DNA of 64,000 nt from an uncultured Lachnospiraceae bacterium (GTDB taxonomy: Bacteria > Bacillota > Clostridia > Lachnospirales > Lachnospiraceae). Shown in pieces: positions 8,891 through 18,032 of the stretch. Position numbers and translations under genes: made by a program. Position 1 is the first letter of the stretch. Every line of letters begins with the position of its first letter. The notes beneath the pieces were generated by a model. That model was not told where the DNA came from. It did no database searches and saw only the letters and a list, made by a program, of their open reading frames with translations. Where the stretch lies: NCBI GenBank assembly GCA_949472775.1, contig CASWVG010000002.1, positions 1 through 64,000 of the forward strand, given 5' to 3'.

Positions 8891-10315
8891 TTGTTTATAT
8901 CAAAATTTTTCCTGCTTTTGCTGGGGATCACTGTGCCGGCTTTTTTTGTGTTACCTATAAGATGGCGTGCAGGAGTGCTTTTGGCGGCAAGTTACGCATT
9001 CTGCGCATATGTGGAGCCGAGAGCGCTGCTTATTCTTGTTGCGGTTACTGCATCAGTCTATTTCGCGGCGCTTTCTATTGAAAAGTACCGGGACAGGGGC
9101 AGCGGAGGAACGGAGAGAAAAATTACACTTGCAGCGGTATGTGGTCTGTCATTTCTTCTGGTGATGTATAAGTACGCGGCATATTTGGCACGAAGCTTTG
9201 GCTGTGCGGACAGACTCTCAGCGAGCGTGATAGACAAGCTTCTGATGCCGGTTGGCTTGTCTTTTTACTCGTTTCAGGCGATTGGATATCTGGTAGATGT
9301 ATATCGGGGCAAAAGTGCGGTGGAAAAAAGCTTTTGTCACTTTGCCCTGTATCTGTCCTTTTTCCCCAAGCTTGTCAGCGGACCCATAGAGCGGGGAGAA
9401 CGGTTTTTCCCTCAGATAAGAAGGCTGGGAGAGGTCAGATTCCGAAATAGAGGAAGGATGTCCGCTGCATTTACCTATATGCTTTGGGGCTATTTTATGA
9501 AGCTGGTGGTGGCGGACAGGCTCGGGGGAATAGTCGGTCCCTTGTTTGGAAATCCGGAGGAATTTGACAGCTTATGGCTCCTGCTTGGCGTCATGTTGTA
9601 TTCGGTTCAGATATATTGTGACTTTGCCGGATATTCCTATATTGCGATCGGCTGCGCGAAGGTGTTTGGGATAGAACTTAAGGAGAATTTCAGAGCGCCC
9701 TACAGGGCGGTAAACATGCAGGAATTTTGGCGCAGATGGCATATTTCCCTGAGCGAGTGGCTCAGAGATTATATTTATATCCCTCTCGGAGGAAACAGGA
9801 AGGGAGCGGTAAGGAAGAACTGTAATATTCTGCTTGTGTTTTTGGTATGCGGCGCGTGGCACGGAGCGGGGCAGCATTTTCTGATCTGGGGACTTCTGCA
9901 CGGCATTTACCTTCTCATTGATTCTGTGACGGGACAGAGAATGAAAAGCAGAATACTTACCTTCTGGATGGCGGGATTTGCGTGGATCTTTTTCCGGGCG
10001 GACAGTCTGGGAGGTGCGTTTCGATATATCAGACAGATGGCGACGGCAGGATTTAGACCGGAACGTTTTAGACAAGCGGTGGAAAGCCTGCAGCTAAACG
10101 CAGTGGAGATTGGCGTTACAGCGATCGGCATTTTTATCGTCTGGCTGATAGACTGGCTGTGTGAACGCGAAAAAATGCAGCTCCCGGTATTCATTCAACA
10201 AAAGTCAAACGGAAAAAGATATTTGGTTTTTTATCTGCTTCTGATGACAATCTTTATTTTTGGGGTGTATGGGGCAGGATATCACACGGAACAGTTTATC
10301 TATATGCGTTTTTAG
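8891..10315 (+). CDS. MBOAT family O-acyltransferase (AlgI/DltB-like)
   Basis: 474 aa polytopic membrane protein, close to AlgI and PatA-type enzymes that pass an acetyl group across the membrane to an exported polysaccharide. Seen: about ten hydrophobic segments, PVGLSFYSFQAIGYLVDVYRG, the AlgI-type QEFWRRWHISLSEWLRDYIYIPLGG with His284, and the invariant MBOAT His324 in CGAWHGAG. The start codon is TTG with GGAGGA 6 nt upstream; no ATG fits. The SGNH-type gene follows 18 bp later, the usual partner for finishing acetyl transfer on the outer face. Whether the acceptor is a capsule, teichoic acid or another glycan cannot be told. Confidence 0.9.
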   Translation: MFISKFFLLLLGITVPAFFVLPIRWRAGVLLAASYAFCAYVEPRALLILVAVTASVYFAALSIEKYRDRGSGGTERKITLAAVCGLSFLLVMYKYAAYLARSFGCADRLSASVIDKLLMPVGLSFYSFQAIGYLVDVYRGKSAVEKSFCHFALYLSFFPKLVSGPIERGERFFPQIRRLGEVRFRNRGRMSAAFTYMLWGYFMKLVVADRLGGIVGPLFGNPEEFDSLWLLLGVMLYSVQIYCDFAGYSYIAIGCAKVFGIELKENFRAPYRAVNMQEFWRRWHISLSEWLRDYIYIPLGGNRKGAVRKNCNILLVFLVCGAWHGAGQHFLIWGLLHGIYLLIDSVTGQRMKSRILTFWMAGFAWIFFRADSLGGAFRYIRQMATAGFRPERFRQAVESLQLNAVEIGVTAIGIFIVWLIDWLCEREKMQLPVFIQQKSNGKRYLVFYLLLMTIFIFGVYGAGYHTEQFIYMRF

Positions 10316-10333
10316 AAAAAGGGATTAAATGGA

Positions 10334-11383
10334 ATGAAAACAAGGATGAAAAAGAATATGCTCAGAGCCGGATTCCTGCTGTCGCTTATTGCGACGTTTT
10401 ATCTTGCGTCGAGTATTTTGCGGGTAAAGTCCGGGCACGGGATCAATCAGCTTGAGGGACTGTACTGGCAGCCGGAGCATTCGATTGATGTGATGATGAT
10501 GGGCAGCAGTCACATTCACTGTAATGTGAACACGGCGCTGCTCTGGGAAAAGTACGGGATAGCTGCATATGATTACAGCGGGGCGGAGCAGCCTCTCTGG
10601 ATGTCCTATTACTATCTGAAAGAGTTGTATAAATACCAGTCTCCGGAAGTGATTGTACTGGATCTATATGTGCCCGCGAGGTACAAGTCTGATTATCAGT
10701 ACGACTGGATATCGGAAAACATTCTGGGAATGCGTTTCTCTGCCAATAAACTGAAAATGATGGCTGTCAGTGTGGAAAAATCCAGATATTTTCAATACTT
10801 TCCGTCCTTTACCATTTACCACAGCAGATATGACGATCTGGAGAAAGACGATTTCAACGATTTTTTCTGGAACAGTGGTGAAAAGGAGGATTTCAAAGGA
10901 TATACGCCCTATTGGCAGCGGACGCCGCAGGAAAAGCCGGAGATTTCGGAGAACGGAAAAGGAGGACTGACAGAGAAATCAGAGAAGTATCTGCGTAAGA
11001 TCATTGCCTATACGAAGGAAAAGGGCAGCAAACTTGTCTTGATGGCGGCGCCCTATGTGGTGACGGAGGAAGATAAGCTTACCTATAATCAGGTGGCGGA
11101 AATCGCGGAGTCGGAAGGGATTGTCTTCGTTGATTTTAACGAGTATTATGATGAAATGGAACTTGATTTTGCACAGGATTTTAACGATGCTTCTCATTTG
11201 AATTACTGGGGCGGGTGTAAGTTTTCCGATTACCTGGGGGAATTTCTTGCGGCACGATTTGAGCTGACGGACCGAAGAGGGCAGGTGGGCTATGAGTCCT
11301 GGGACGATCATGTCGTCTTGATTGCGAAAGAGCTGCAAAATTATCAGAACGGTATGATGGGACAGCAGGCAGATGCACAATAA
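10334..11383 (+). CDS. SGNH/GDSL-like membrane-anchored protein, AlgJ/DltD role
   Basis: 349 aa with one N-terminal membrane anchor (about 10-28) and an outside domain. Seen: [11 protein letters not shown], block I of SGNH hydrolases with Ser58, and a late [10 protein letters not shown] carrying the Asp and His of the catalytic triad. Proteins of this kind sit beside MBOAT genes and complete O-acylation of surface polymers, as AlgJ/AlgX or DltD do. Spacing to the MBOAT gene is 18 bp, so one transcript is likely. The polymer and the acyl group are unknown. Confidence 0.82.
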   Translation: MKTRMKKNMLRAGFLLSLIATFYLASSILRVKSGHGINQLEGLYWQPEHSIDVMMMGSSHIHCNVNTALLWEKYGIAAYDYSGAEQPLWMSYYYLKELYKYQSPEVIVLDLYVPARYKSDYQYDWISENILGMRFSANKLKMMAVSVEKSRYFQYFPSFTIYHSRYDDLEKDDFNDFFWNSGEKEDFKGYTPYWQRTPQEKPEISENGKGGLTEKSEKYLRKIIAYTKEKGSKLVLMAAPYVVTEEDKLTYNQVAEIAESEGIVFVDFNEYYDEMELDFAQDFNDASHLNYWGGCKFSDYLGEFLAARFELTDRRGQVGYESWDDHVVLIAKELQNYQNGMMGQQADAQ

Positions 11384-11412
11384 ATACAGGAGTGGAAGGG
11401 AATAAACAGCAT

Positions 11413-11706
11413 ATGAAACGTATCTTTTTTGTTGAGGATGATCTGAGTCTGATAAACGGTATGACCTACGCGCTGAAAAAAGAGGGCTATGAGGTGGAGA
11501 CGGCGCGCACGGCGGCGGAGGCGGAAACGCTTTGGGCGGAAGGGAAATATCTGGAGGAGCTGCTTTCCGTGCTGAATCTGAAAGAGCGGCGAAACCATCT
11601 GCCGAGTCAGCTTTCCGGCGGGCAGCAGGGGGCGGCAATCGGGCATGCACTGATTACAAGACCGTCCTTGATTCTGGCGGACGAAACGACGGGCAGATTA
11701 TGTTAA
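11413..11706 (+). pseudogene. Chimeric remnant: response regulator N-terminus joined to ABC ATPase core
   Basis: Seen: the first about 40 residues are the start of an OmpR-type receiver ([31 protein letters not shown]), with the acidic pair but no phospho-Asp region. At about residue 45 the frame passes straight into the signature half of a lipoprotein-exporter type ABC ATPase ([10 protein letters not shown]...[10 protein letters not shown]), without Walker A. The usual PTGNLDS is DETTGRL and a stop follows. So the rest of the regulator, the whole histidine kinase and the ATPase N-terminus were lost in one deletion. A good ribosome site remains. Non-functional by content. Confidence 0.8.
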
Positions 11707-12335
11707 ATACAAGCGCCGGGGAAAGGCTTGGCGTGCAGGCGGGCGACAGCGTTACCCTCCATATTCCGTCAGGCGATTTTACTTTTGCGGTGAGCGGGTT
11801 CTGCGCCGATGAGTGGGAAAAGTATGACGGCAGGTTTGAGGATGTGACGGCATATATGAGCGTAGGAGCGCTGGATGCCATCTGTGATGCGAACCGAATC
11901 GGCAAAAATTCTGACATAAATGTCACAGACAGCGGTAAAAAAAGTGACGGACACAGGGAGAATACAGGCAGTTCTGATGATGAGATGGAAAAGGAGGCGT
12001 ATTATGTCCACTTTGCAAACGGCATCCATTTGAAAACAGCGCTCGCAGATCTAAAGCTTCAGTACGGTCTGTCTGACGGGGATATCGAAGAAAATCTGGC
12101 TGTTATGGGCGTGTCGGGAGAAAGCAGCAATCTGGCAATGCAGAGTTTCTATTTGCTTGCCGTCATCGTATTTGTGTTGATTATGACTGCGGGTGTGCTG
12201 ATGATTGCAAGCTGCCTGAACAGCACGGTGGCACAGCGGACAAAGTTTTTCGGGATGATGCGTTGTATCGGTGCAAGCAAAGAGCAGGTGATGCGCTTTG
12301 TGCGGCAACGGATAATTCCCTCGACAGGGGAATGA
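11697..12335 (+). pseudogene. ABC permease remnant (FtsX/MacB-like), N-terminus missing
   Basis: Reads in a different frame from the chimera just upstream. Seen: part of an extracytoplasmic core ([32 protein letters not shown]), a membrane helix, then the FtsX signature TKFFGMMRCIGASKEQVMRFVR, after which the frame collapses to a stop. About the first 150 residues, including TM1, are gone, and the rest of the first FtsX domain is deleted. It belonged to the same lost operon as the ATPase remnant. Confidence 0.78.
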
Positions 12336-12395
12336 AAGAGAAAATAGGCGTTTTGCCAGGCGTGGAAACGGCATTCGACTGCGCCAGAGGAGACA

Positions 12396-12881
12396 GTGGA
12401 AACCATTCAGGCGATAGCAGGTGAAAATGCTTTTGTGGACAGACGGGAGGATGACCAGACGAGCAATTCCAGTTTCTGGGTTTTCCGCATTGCGGCTTAC
12501 GGGTTTCTGGCGGTCATTGCCTTGATTACGGTCTTTAACATTATGAACAATATTTCCATGAGCGTGTCTGCCAGAATGAAGCAGTACGGCGCCATGCGTG
12601 CCGTGGGGATGAGCGCAGAACAGATGACCCGGATGATTGCGGCTGAGGCGGTAACCTATGCGGTCTGTGGTCTGGCTCTCGGCTATATTGCCGGACTGTA
12701 TTTGCACCGGTTGTTTATGGTGAAGGTTGTCTTCACACATTTCGGCGGGTCGTGGAAGGTTCCCTTTGATGCGCTTGCGGTTATTACGATCATCGTTTCG
12801 CTCTCCTGTGTGGCTGCCGTGTACGCGCCTGCGAGAAGAATCAGGGAGATGGCGATCACGGAGACGATCAATGAGCTGTAA
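12396..12881 (+). pseudogene. ABC permease remnant, C-terminal FtsX domain
   Basis: 161-codon open frame without a proper start. Seen: the terminal FtsX domain, with ITVFNIMNNISMSVSARMKQYGAMRAVGMS, three to four membrane helices and the typical end ARRIREMAITETINEL. It is separated from the previous piece by a frameshift and stop codons (a short frame from 12332 reads MKEKIGVLPGVE, the lost link). Together the three pieces are one decayed regulator/kinase/ATPase/permease operon. Confidence 0.75.
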
Positions 12882-12925
12882 GCTGGATTTACAAAGCGTT
12901 TAAAATATAGAAATTCCGATGTGCA

Positions 12926-12954
12926 TTGCTTTTAAGAAGTGATGCGGATATACT
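12926..12954 (+). promoter_or_regulatory. Sigma-A promoter for the AAA/nuclease-like gene
   Basis: TTGCTT, 17-nt spacer, TATACT. The start point falls near 12961, so the coding start must be downstream, supporting the ATG at 13007. Confidence 0.6.
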
Positions 12955-13006
12955 ATACCTAAGGAAAGCGGGAGACGGTCATGTTTTGGAAGCGGGGGAC
13001 TGGTTT

Positions 13007-14731
13007 ATGTCGAGAGTGGTTGCAATCGGGCACCAGGATTTTGAGGTGATTCGGGAAAACGGATATTTCTATGTGGATAAGACGAATTTCATTAAGGAGT
13101 GGTGGGAAAACGGGGACAGTGTAACCTTGATCACGCGCCCCAGACGTTTTGGAAAAACTTTGAACATGAGTATGTTAGAGAAGTTTTTCTCGATTCGGTA
13201 TGCGGACAGAGGGGAGCTGTTTGAAGGGCTCTCTGTCTGGCAGGAAGAAAAATACCGCGGTCTGCAGGGAACTTACCCGGTGATTTCTTTAAGCTTTGCC
13301 AAGGTCAAGGAGACGACCTTTCCGAATGCCAAAAAAATGATGTGCCATATTCTCACGAGGCTGTACGATGAGTTTGATTTTCTATGGAAAAGCGACATAC
13401 CGACCGAAAAGGAGAGGCGTTTTTACGACATGGTCACCCCGGACATGGATGATTATATTGCGGTGGATTCCTTGAATGTCCTGTCAAATTTACTGATGAG
13501 ATATTGCGGGAAGAAGGTTATCCTTCTGCTTGACGAGTACGATACGCCGATGCAGGAAGCTTATGTGAGCGGATATTGGGAAGAGATGGTAGCTTTTATC
13601 AGAAGTCTGTTTAACGCCACGTTCAAAACAAATCCTTATCTGGAGAGGGCTTTGATGACGGGGATTACACGGGTCAGCAAGGAGTCGGTCTTTTCGGATT
13701 TGAATAATTTAAAGGTAGTGACCACAACTTCGGATAAGTATGACGACTGCTTTGGTTTCACGGAGAAGGAAGTGTTTGACGCACTGGATGAACTCGGTAT
13801 GTCCGGGCAGAAACAGTTGGTTAAGGAGTGGTACGACGGTTTTACATTCGGAGAGCAGAGGGATATCTATAATCCGTGGTCGGTCATCAGCTTTTTGGAT
13901 GAAAAAAGAGTGGGAGCATATTGGACAAATACCAGTTCCAACAGTCTGATTGGAAAGCTGGTCCGCGAGGGAAGCCCGGAGATTAAAATGACGATGGAAC
14001 GGCTAATTCGGGGAGAAAGCTTTGAGGTGAGTTTTGACGAGCAGATTGTTTTCAGTCAGTTGGACCAGGAGGATGAAGCGGTGTGGAGCCTGCTGCTGGC
14101 GAGCGGTTATTTAAGGGTCGTGCGGTATCGGTTTAATGTTGCACTCCAAAAGGCGGAATATACGCTGCGGCTGACCAATATGGAAGTGCGCGTGATGTTC
14201 AGGCGGATCATTTCAGACTGGTTCGCGGGATGCCGCAGGCTCAACAATGCGTTCTTGCAGGCGATGCTGACGGGTGATGTGAGGGCGATGAATACTTATA
14301 TGAATAAAGTCGCCTTGCAGACGTTCAGTTATTTTGACACGGGAAAGAATCCCTCGGAGGAGGAGCCGGAGCGTTTCTACCACGGGTTTGTGCTTGGCAT
14401 GATGGTAGAACTGGCGGACAGATATGTGATTACCTCAAACAGGGAGAGCGGTTTCGGGCGGTATGATGTGATGCTGGAACCACGGATGGAAGCAGTCGAG
14501 AGCGGCGTGAATGGCGGTTCCGGATGGGACGCTGTCATCATGGAGTTTAAAGTGCAGGATGGGAATGAGGAGGCGCTGGAAGATACCGTGCGGGAGGCGC
14601 TGCGGCAGATTGAGGAGAAGGATTACGAGGCGGCGCTTACGGCGAAGGGAATCCCGGCACAGCGGATTGGAAAGTATGGGTTTGCATTTCGCGGGAAGCA
14701 GGTGCTGATCGGTACATCCGGGAATCCTTGA
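13007..14731 (+). CDS. AAA-ATPase-like protein with PD-(D/E)XK nuclease-like domain
   Basis: 574 aa. Seen: [20 protein letters not shown], the mark of the AAA-ATPase_like family; Walker A RPRRFGKT at 44-51; Walker [12 protein letters not shown] at 171-181; [16 protein letters not shown]; a C-terminal PD-(D/E)XK fold with GRYDVMLEP and AVIMEFKVQ (Asp, Glu-x-Lys). This two-domain family (PF09820 plus PF08011) is common in gut Firmicutes and Bacteroidetes, often in many copies, and has no firm function; roles in mobile elements or defence have been suggested. The open frame extends back to a TTG at 12926, but that lies in the promoter; GGGGGA precedes 13007. Confidence 0.87.
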   Translation: MSRVVAIGHQDFEVIRENGYFYVDKTNFIKEWWENGDSVTLITRPRRFGKTLNMSMLEKFFSIRYADRGELFEGLSVWQEEKYRGLQGTYPVISLSFAKVKETTFPNAKKMMCHILTRLYDEFDFLWKSDIPTEKERRFYDMVTPDMDDYIAVDSLNVLSNLLMRYCGKKVILLLDEYDTPMQEAYVSGYWEEMVAFIRSLFNATFKTNPYLERALMTGITRVSKESVFSDLNNLKVVTTTSDKYDDCFGFTEKEVFDALDELGMSGQKQLVKEWYDGFTFGEQRDIYNPWSVISFLDEKRVGAYWTNTSSNSLIGKLVREGSPEIKMTMERLIRGESFEVSFDEQIVFSQLDQEDEAVWSLLLASGYLRVVRYRFNVALQKAEYTLRLTNMEVRVMFRRIISDWFAGCRRLNNAFLQAMLTGDVRAMNTYMNKVALQTFSYFDTGKNPSEEEPERFYHGFVLGMMVELADRYVITSNRESGFGRYDVMLEPRMEAVESGVNGGSGWDAVIMEFKVQDGNEEALEDTVREALRQIEEKDYEAALTAKGIPAQRIGKYGFAFRGKQVLIGTSGNP

Positions 14732-14748
14732 GCAATCCTTGCGGGTAT

Positions 14749-16155
14749 TTACCGCGGTTCGGGCAGCGGCAGATACAGAAACAGATCGAAAACCCCGTCC
14801 TCGGTTTTGATCTCCAGTCTGCCGTGATACCGTTTTACAATCTCCCGTATACTCTGCAGACCGAAACCATGATTTGTTTTATCGGGCTTGGAAGTGGGCA
14901 GAAGCGGGCTGTGTTCCGATCTTTTTTCAGATAAGGAACCGGCTCGCTTTTTTGACTGCTTTACGGAGCCGCTTTCTCCCGCGCCGGGCTCCGGGTTGCT
15001 GATTTCCAGACAGAATACCCCTTTTCGCGCCTTGCTTTTCAGAAAAATTTCCCTCTGCGCTTCGTTCAGCTTCATACACGCTTCCATGGCGTTGTCAAGC
15101 GCGTTGGCGTACAAGGCGCAGAGGTCCGTCCTGTCGTAGGGGAGCGGCGATGGAATATCTATCTCCGCTTTCAGACGGATATGGCACCGCTCCATCGCGC
15201 TTTTCTTGACGGTCAGCACGGCGTTGACTGTGGAATCCCCACAGTAAGCAAAGGAATGGGAGAGGGCGGCATTGCCGGAAAGCTCTGCGGCGTATGCCGC
15301 CCTTTTTTCTTCGGGCAGGGCGGATAGGATCTGAATGTGGTTTGCCAGATCGTGCTTTAACCGCCGTACTTCAAAATGCTGCTGCTCCATTGCCTCGTAA
15401 TACTTGCGGTTGATTTCCGCAAACATACCCTGCTGTTCCAGTTTCCTCTGTTTTGCCAGAACCGTGACGCACCAGAGCAGACTGATGAAGGCGAGCAGGG
15501 TGATCAGCAGCAAAACAACATATTCTATATGAATCCGAAGGTTGATGGTTTCATATTCGTTGATGGGAAATAAGGCGACCACATCAAGCACGATGCCAAA
15601 AGGAATGACCGTGAGAAAAAGAAGCAGCCGCCACATGCTGTCTGAGAGGGAATATTCCTTATCGGGCGCATTTTTTCTCGTATAAAGGAAGAGGATCAGC
15701 GCAAAGGGCAGCGTGAACAGGTAGGAAACGTGATAACCGAGCCCGGACTGTATCCATGTCTCTGTGAGAAGCGTGTCGGTATTGCTGTTCCCAAAGGAGA
15801 TTACGACGAATCCGTCCGACTTTGCGGGAAATATAAGATCGTGGATATAATTATCCCGCAAGGCGCTGAAAGAAATGATCGTGCTGGAAAACATCAGCGC
15901 GATGGCAGTCTTCTGCCAGAAACTGCCCTCGCATGTAAAAAGGACGATCGCCAGAAAGACCGGGGTGATTGCCAGAATATTATAGGGGTCTCCGATAAAA
16001 ATGACCGTGGAGCAGAGCAGGGAACAGTCGAAAAACAGCAGGAGATGTCTGAACCGTTTTTCGGAAATTTTGAGCAGATGCGACATGGCAAGCATGACAA
16101 GCCACCCGGAAAAAAAGATGGCGGCAAAATGCAGGGTTTTAATTAAAGTTATCAT
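14749..16155 (-). CDS. GHKL sensor histidine kinase, AgrC/ComD-like
   Basis: 468 aa. Seen: six or seven membrane helices over residues 1-235, a dimerisation helix with RRLKHDLANH (phospho-acceptor His268), the N box NALDNAMEA and a late G box GFGLQSI. No D-box HisKA_2 extras. A charged 30-residue insert sits before the G box. Family knowledge: such kinases sense peptides or membrane stress and phosphorylate a LytTR regulator; that partner is 43 bp upstream in the same transcript. Divergent from an ABC exporter that it probably controls. Confidence 0.92.
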   Translation of the reverse strand: MITLIKTLHFAAIFFSGWLVMLAMSHLLKISEKRFRHLLLFFDCSLLCSTVIFIGDPYNILAITPVFLAIVLFTCEGSFWQKTAIALMFSSTIISFSALRDNYIHDLIFPAKSDGFVVISFGNSNTDTLLTETWIQSGLGYHVSYLFTLPFALILFLYTRKNAPDKEYSLSDSMWRLLLFLTVIPFGIVLDVVALFPINEYETINLRIHIEYVVLLLITLLAFISLLWCVTVLAKQRKLEQQGMFAEINRKYYEAMEQQHFEVRRLKHDLANHIQILSALPEEKRAAYAAELSGNAALSHSFAYCGDSTVNAVLTVKKSAMERCHIRLKAEIDIPSPLPYDRTDLCALYANALDNAMEACMKLNEAQREIFLKSKARKGVFCLEISNPEPGAGESGSVKQSKKRAGSLSEKRSEHSPLLPTSKPDKTNHGFGLQSIREIVKRYHGRLEIKTEDGVFDLFLYLPLPEPR

Positions 16156-16198
16156 GTTAATATTCCTCTTCCAATTAATGTGGAGAATGCCACATTTC

Positions 16199-16900
16199 TC
16201 ACATCAAAGAGCGTGCGATTTTTGGAAGGGCGGTTTCCCGGTACCTTCTGCTGCAGGGAAGTTCCCGCCCGTTTATTGTGACTGACTCGCTGCCAAGATA
16301 CTCCACGCCTGCGGGATTGATCAGATAGCGTTGGTGAATGCGCACGAAATCGGGAGAGAGCTGATGCTCGATCTCATCCAGTCTGGCATAAAAGGGATAC
16401 TCGCCTCTGGCGGTCACCAGAATGACCTTCCGCCTGTCGGAATAAAAAAAGAGAATGTCACAGAGCCGGAAACGCCATGTGCCGTCCGTGTTTTTCAGCG
16501 AGAACATGCGGGACGCCTCCTGCGCGGACCGGGTGCGCACCCGTCCAATCAACTGCCGCAGTTTTTCTTCCGCGACAGGCTTCATCAGATAATCCAGCGC
16601 GCCGACAAGGTAGCCGTCAAAGACATAATCGGAATACCCGGTCACAAAGACGATGAGAATCTGATTGTCAAAGGTTCTGACCTTTTCCGCGGTTTCCATG
16701 CCGTTTAAGCCCTTCATTTCCACGTCCAGAAAAAGAAGGTCGATTTCGCCCGGATGGTTTGCAAGCCATGAGGCGGCGTTCGTGCCCGAGGAAAATTCGT
16801 AGACGATCTCCTCGGCATCCTCGATCAGTATTTTTTCTAACTGGAAGCGCAGGGCGTCCCTTGCGTCTGTCTCGTCGTCACAGATTGCGATTCGTAACAT
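16199..16900 (-). CDS. LytTR family response regulator
   Basis: 233 aa. Seen: receiver domain at 1-120 with CDDE, phospho-acceptor Asp59 in LLFLDVEMKG, and the KP pair in YLMKPV; LytTR DNA-binding domain at about 140-230 (ILFFYSDRRKVILVT, FVRIHQRYLINPAGVEYL). First gene of the minus-strand pair with the GHKL kinase. Three sites matching the LytTR consensus lie 120-180 bp upstream, so both self-control and control of the divergent ABC genes are plausible. Confidence 0.93.
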   Translation of the reverse strand: MLRIAICDDETDARDALRFQLEKILIEDAEEIVYEFSSGTNAASWLANHPGEIDLLFLDVEMKGLNGMETAEKVRTFDNQILIVFVTGYSDYVFDGYLVGALDYLMKPVAEEKLRQLIGRVRTRSAQEASRMFSLKNTDGTWRFRLCDILFFYSDRRKVILVTARGEYPFYARLDEIEHQLSPDFVRIHQRYLINPAGVEYLGSESVTINGRELPCSRRYRETALPKIARSLM

Positions 16901-16967
16901 GGAAAGAATCCTTTCACTAACTATTTATGGATTAGGTAAGCGCTGAGATGCGTTTCGCAATTACCTG

Positions 16968-16973
16968 ATTATA
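16968..16973 (-). promoter_or_regulatory. Putative -10 box of the LytTR operon
   Basis: TATAAT on the minus strand with no convincing -35, as expected for a promoter needing an activator. The nearest LytTR-type site starts 47 bp upstream of it. Confidence 0.35.
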
Positions 16974-17019
16974 GGTTGAGTATATCATATTTTTGAGGGT
17001 GTAGTCTCACTCAGTGTTT

Positions 17020-17079
17020 CCAAACTTTACATTTCAGCTGCCTAAACTTTACATTCCTTGCAGCTTCCTTCCAAACGTT
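17020..17079 (-). promoter_or_regulatory. Three LytTR-type operator sites
   Basis: Minus-strand 9-mers AAAGTTTGG (17020-17028), AAAGTTTAG (17042-17050) and AACGTTTGG (17071-17079). All three fit the published LytTR consensus [TA][AC][CA]GTTN[AG][TG]. The first two are split by exactly 13 bp, the spacing expected for a LytTR dimer; the third lies 20 bp further. They sit in the 322-bp space between the LytTR regulator and the divergent ABC exporter. No other feature was seen in that space apart from weak promoter boxes. Confidence 0.7.
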
Positions 17080-17222
17080 ACATGTGGTTTGTCAGAAATG
17101 ACAGCCGTTTTTTGCAGGCGGCGTATTTGTGGTAGGGTTAATTTGCGTTAAAAAATTGAGTGGACGATACGCCGGAGGGAAAAGATCGGTTCCCGCACCG
17201 GCAGTAAAAGGAGGAAACGGAT

Positions 17223-17963
17223 ATGCTTTATGTGAAAGAACTCTACAAATCTTATGAGGCGGGCAAAAATAAGTATGAAGTGTTAAAAGGGATTGGTTTC
17301 CATGTGGCGCAGGGGGAGTTTGTGGCGGTCATGGGTCCGTCTGGCTCCGGCAAGACGACGCTGTTAAACTGCATTTCCTGCTATATTCCCTTTGATAAGG
17401 GGAATATCAAGCTGGGCGGCGTGGAGCTTGCGGGCATGGACGAGGAGGAGCTGGCAAGGGTCAGAAATACGAAGATCGGGTTTGTGTTTCAGGATTTTAT
17501 GCTCTTGGACGGGCTGACCATCCGGGAAAATATTCTGGTGCCGCGCATTGTGCAGGGAGAGGTCCCGGGGGAAGCGGAAAAGCTGGCGGATCAGCTTGCG
17601 GCAATGTTCGGGATCGGGCACATCTTAAACAAATACCCGGCGGAAATTTCCGGCGGCGAGAAACAGCGGGCGGCGGTGGCGCGGAGCCTGATCAACAATC
17701 CGCTGATCATTCTTGCCGACGAGCCCACCGGGAATCTGGATTCCAAGTCCAGCCGGGCGGTGATCGAGACATTTATCCATGCGAAACAGAAAGTGAATGC
17801 CACCATCTTTATGGTGACCCACGACAGCTTTGCGGCGTCCTTCTGTGACCGGGTGATTCTGTTAAAGGACGGGACGATTTACCGCCAGCTTGAAAAGTGG
17901 GAGGATCGAAGCGTATTTCAGGATCAACTGCTAGATGCCATAAAGGAGATGAGCGAGACGTAG
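17223..17963 (+). CDS. ABC transporter ATPase (LolD/MacB/BceA class)
   Basis: 246 aa, full-length. Seen: Walker A GPSGSGKT near 40-47, Q-loop FVFQDFMLLDG, signature ISGGEKQRAAVARSL, Walker B LIILADEPTGNLDS and the H-loop TIFMVTHD. This class powers FtsX-type permeases that export or remove peptides and lipids rather than import solutes. AGGAGGAAA stands upstream of the ATG. The permease follows 69 bp later; together with the divergent LytTR pair this looks like a peptide-sensing and resistance or bacteriocin-export module. Confidence 0.95.
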   Translation: MLYVKELYKSYEAGKNKYEVLKGIGFHVAQGEFVAVMGPSGSGKTTLLNCISCYIPFDKGNIKLGGVELAGMDEEELARVRNTKIGFVFQDFMLLDGLTIRENILVPRIVQGEVPGEAEKLADQLAAMFGIGHILNKYPAEISGGEKQRAAVARSLINNPLIILADEPTGNLDSKSSRAVIETFIHAKQKVNATIFMVTHDSFAASFCDRVILLKDGTIYRQLEKWEDRSVFQDQLLDAIKEMSET

Positions 17964-18032
17964 AAAAATGTTTTGCGGGATAAATGACGTTTCGGGATGA
18001 AGGAAAGAATGAAAAGAGCAGGAGGACGTATT

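Noticed and set aside
12926-13006. TTG start extending the AAA/nuclease-like protein by 27 residues
   Set aside because: The extension overlaps both promoter boxes and has no ribosome site; the family begins with the residues after 13007.
17022-17084. CRISPR-like short repeats
   Set aside because: Only three imperfect copies with unequal spacing of 22 and 29 bp, and no cas gene; they fit LytTR operators much better.
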